DNA from: Candidatus Eiseniibacteriota bacterium
Lineage (GTDB): Bacteria > Arandabacterota > Arandabacteria > Arandabacterales > Arandabacteraceae
Length of the DNA: 7,339 nucleotides
NCBI GenBank assembly: GCA_030622265.1
Contig: JAUXGG010000072.1
Coordinates: forward strand, 1 to 7,339
Direction of reading: 5' to 3'
Within the stretch, counting starts at the first letter, position 1. The number at the start of each line of letters is the position of its first letter. Shown here in pieces: positions 5,041 through 7,339 of this stretch. The translations under genes were made by a program, and so were the position numbers. The notes under the pieces are model-generated. The model was not told the origin of the DNA and searched no databases. It saw only the letters and a list, made by a program, of their open reading frames with translations.

Positions 5041-6560
5041 TTCCTCCGCCTCAGGATCTCAAGGAGAACCTGCTTTTCCTCTCTGAGTCCGAAAAGGAAT
5101 AATAACACAATGTACACGATTAGGAAAGCTCCACACAGCAGCAGGGTGCGCGCGACATCCTCCCACCCAAGGTGCGCCTTCAGCAGGTAGAAGAGCACGA
5201 ATGTGATGGTCCCTGCAAGGAATGGTTTGTAAAGGTCCCGCCTGAAAGGCGTGAAGCCATAGAGAACTTTCACTTCGATAACCCTTATCACGTTGAGCAG
5301 GCCGAGGGCGATCGTCGTGGCCAGTGCCGCGCCGGCGATCCCATATCTGGGGATCAGGATGATATTGAGGATGATATTAAGGGCGGCGAGCCCGATTGAG
5401 TTTACCATGTTGAGCTTCTGTCTTCCTGTCATCGAGAGCATGGACCCCGCAGGGCCCACGGCGGCATTGATGATCTGGCCCACCGCCAGAAGCCGCAAAG
5501 CAGTTGCCGCTTTGACAAAGTCGGGTCCGAATGCCAGGAGGAGCGAGGGCGAGAAAAGCATGATGATCAGGAATACCGGGTAGCCCAGGCTGAGTATCCA
5601 TTTGGAGACCGTCTTGAAAGTGTTCTCAAGCTCGATGTGCTCACCTTTCTCCCAGAGCTCCGAAATCACGGGCGCGAAGATCTTGGCGAAGGAGATGAGA
5701 CTCAGCGAGATGAAGGGAGATAGCATTATGGCGGCACCGAAGAGCCCGGTGCTGGTCGAGTCCCTGAAGAAGCCGACCAGAATGGTATTCGACCGCGAGA
5801 TCGTGACGTTCATGAAACGGGCCAGGACCAGCGGCAGGGAGTAGACGAAGAGTTCGCCTCTCACCATCCTAGCGGGGGTCTTGCCGAAGTCGAACGGGGA
5901 GATCTTCCTGGCGAAGTAGAAGGCGAGAAGCGCCGCCAGGAGGAAGGAGATGATGTTGCCGAAGACCACGGCGAAGAGTTTGAGCCCGACCAGGAAGAGA
6001 AAGAGAATCACGGCGAGACGGATCAGGGGCCTCGCGATGAGCTCCACCAGGGCGCTGTACTTAAGCGTCTTCAAGCCCTGGGTATAGCTATTTGCGATCA
6101 TCATCAGGGCGAAGAAGGGAAGGCCCAGGAAGTGTACCCTCAGGACCAGGTCGATGCCTTCCACGTTCTCGAAGACCCGGCTTGCGAGGAAGGGCGCCAG
6201 CACGAGAATCACCAGGAAGACGGCTGCCGAGAGGCCGAAGGTTATGGCCATGCCGCTTAAGAGCGTGCCCTTGACCGACCTGGCCTCGCCCTGGGCATTG
6301 TACTTCGACGTTAGCTTCACCACGCCGGTATTGAGACCGAAGACCGCGAAGACTGCCAGGACCTGGAATATGCTCTTGGAGAGCGAGTACTTGCCGAAGA
6401 GGTCGGCCCCGATAGTCCTGGTTATGACCACGCTGGTCGCGAACATGATGATGATATTGAAGGCGGTGCCGATGCCGTCTATCCCGGCGTTCTTGACAAT
6501 GAGCCCCATATAGGACTGTTTTGCTTCGGGCTGTCCCGTCATGTTGGATTGTTCGGCCAT
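5037..6560 (-). CDS. Wzx-like polysaccharide flippase (MOP superfamily)
   Basis: A 507-residue polytopic membrane protein with about 14 predicted helices, the normal length and layout for oligosaccharide flippases, which turn undecaprenyl-linked sugar units across the inner membrane. Family signatures are VITRTIGADLFGKYSLSKS near residue 50, and the C-terminal-half pattern around GPAGSMLSMTGRQKLNMVNS followed by LIPRYGIAGAALATTIA. The protein ends with a cytoplasmic basic tail (EILRRRK). The ATG at 6558-6560 has GAGG at 6567-6570, 6 nt upstream. ATGs at codons 7 and 18 are possible later starts. It begins 2 bp after the glycosyltransferase stop and overlaps the phosphodiesterase start by 4 bp, so the three are surely one transcript. 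No wzy or ligase gene is visible, so the type of polymer is unknown, and I leave the symbol open. Confidence 0.92.
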   Translation of the reverse strand: MAEQSNMTGQPEAKQSYMGLIVKNAGIDGIGTAFNIIIMFATSVVITRTIGADLFGKYSLSKSIFQVLAVFAVFGLNTGVVKLTSKYNAQGEARSVKGTLLSGMAITFGLSAAVFLVILVLAPFLASRVFENVEGIDLVLRVHFLGLPFFALMMIANSYTQGLKTLKYSALVELIARPLIRLAVILFLFLVGLKLFAVVFGNIISFLLAALLAFYFARKISPFDFGKTPARMVRGELFVYSLPLVLARFMNVTISRSNTILVGFFRDSTSTGLFGAAIMLSPFISLSLISFAKIFAPVISELWEKGEHIELENTFKTVSKWILSLGYPVFLIIMLFSPSLLLAFGPDFVKAATALRLLAVGQIINAAVGPAGSMLSMTGRQKLNMVNSIGLAALNIILNIILIPRYGIAGAALATTIALGLLNVIRVIEVKVLYGFTPFRRDLYKPFLAGTITFVLFYLLKAHLGWEDVARTLLLCGAFLIVYIVLLFLFGLREEKQVLLEILRRRK

Positions 6561-6562
6561 GC

Positions 6563-7339
6563 CTATCCTCGCAGGAGACTCTCGTAAACGCGCTCGGTCT
6601 CGCTCACCATTCGCTCGAGGGTAAGGTTCGCGAGGAAGAACTCATGTCCGCGCTCCCCCATGGTTTCTCTCAGGCCTTCGTCCCTCAAGAGGACCAGCAT
6701 CTTCTCCGCCATCGCCTCGGCCTCGCCGGCAGGGCTCAGCAGTCCGGTTACGCCTTCATCGACCAGCTCCGAGTTTCCGCCTATGTCGGTGGCGATCACA
6801 GCCTTACCGAGGCCCATGTACTCGGCCACGCTGTTTGAGAGCCCCTCGCCGTAGTCGGGATGTGAAGCGAGCACTCCTATGTCGAAGTGGCTCACGAGGT
6901 CGAGCACGTCTCGCCGGTGGCCGAGAAAGAGGGTTCGCTCCCGTATACCCAAGGATTCCGCAATCGCCTCATAATCGGCCCGCTTGTCCCCGTCTCCGAC
7001 AATGACCGCGTGGCTGCCCGGTATCTCCGGGAACACGGCGGCCAGGGCCTTTAAGAAGGTCGGATAGTCCTTGAGATAGCTAAGGTTGGCGACATGGCCG
7101 ATCAAAAGCCCCTCAGGCGGAAGACCCAGTTCTGACCGGGATTCTGTGCCGCGGCCCTCGAAATCGGACATGTCATATCCGTTGTAGATGATCTCGGTCT
7201 TGCCTCTTCCCGGAAAACGCTTGAAGTAGTAATCGGCTCCCGCCCTTGAGTTGGAGATGATCCGGTCCGAGATCAGGAAAGCGAAGCGCTCGGTGATATC
7301 GCTCGGGCGTCTCCGCGGGCCCGCTATCCTGATCGTGGC
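6563..7339 (-). CDS. GT4-family glycosyltransferase (5' end missing)
   Basis: The last 258 residues of a GT-B fold glycosyltransferase; the N-terminal acceptor domain lies beyond the right edge of the window. The visible part starts at the domain junction: SDRIISNSRAGADYY, then KTEIIYNGYD, the usual GT4 linker. Next come the donor domain strands (IGHVANLSYLKDYPTFL, AVIVGDGD, TLFLGHRRDV). The EX7E donor-site motif is complete, with E165 and E173 of the visible part (in HPDYGEGLSNSVAEYMG), followed by GKAVIATDIGGNSELV. It should transfer a sugar from a nucleotide donor to a growing lipid-linked glycan on the cytoplasmic side; donor and acceptor are unknown. An in-frame ATG at 7169-7171 is internal (YNGYDM), not a start. 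It is the first visible gene of the operon with the flippase. Confidence 0.93.
   Translation of the reverse strand, partial: ATIRIAGPRRRPSDITERFAFLISDRIISNSRAGADYYFKRFPGRGKTEIIYNGYDMSDFEGRGTESRSELGLPPEGLLIGHVANLSYLKDYPTFLKALAAVFPEIPGSHAVIVGDGDKRADYEAIAESLGIRERTLFLGHRRDVLDLVSHFDIGVLASHPDYGEGLSNSVAEYMGLGKAVIATDIGGNSELVDEGVTGLLSPAGEAEAMAEKMLVLLRDEGLRETMGERGHEFFLANLTLERMVSETERVYESLLRG

Overview
The window reads as a bacterial chromosome segment of moderately high G+C. Gene packing, Shine-Dalgarno sites and ATGA stop/start overlaps are typical of bacteria. Nothing fixes the phylum. A RAYT transposase flanked by repeats carrying GGGGACAGACACC, plus an exopolysaccharide-type operon, would suit an environmental anaerobe such as a Desulfobacterota-like lineage, but this is a weak guess.

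Left part (1-2041): a short minus-strand gene (133-354) encodes a probable lipoprotein whose mature part is nearly half cysteine, built from three 14-residue repeats. About 240 bp away and divergent from it lies a plus-strand pair, an ABC ATPase and a seven-helix UPF0014 membrane protein, recognisable as FetA/FetB-type metal exporter genes. They overlap by ATGA. A possible 59-codon ORF (404-583) ends one base before the first candidate ATG of fetA.

Middle (2043-2900): a REP-associated tyrosine transposase (RAYT) gene on the minus strand is bounded by a perfect 18-bp inverted repeat. The element starts one base after the fetB stop codon. Its other end runs into a 14-bp tandem duplication that carries the stop codon of the next gene. 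The right end is rich in hairpins.

Right part (2889-7339): a minus-strand operon, read from right to left, holds a GT4 glycosyltransferase (cut by the window edge), a Wzx/MOP-family flippase, an alkaline-phosphatase-superfamily phosphodiesterase with a complete two-metal ligand set, and a small membrane protein with a PH-like C-terminal domain. The first three are almost fused (2-bp gap, then a 4-bp overlap). The set suggests synthesis and export of a cell-surface glycan; the phosphatase and the PH-like protein are accessory members of unknown substrate. The small membrane protein has a good ribosome binding site but an ATC where the start codon should be.

The points most worth a second look are the Cys-repeat lipoprotein beside a metal exporter, the missing start codon at 3318-3320, and the structure of the RAYT element ends.
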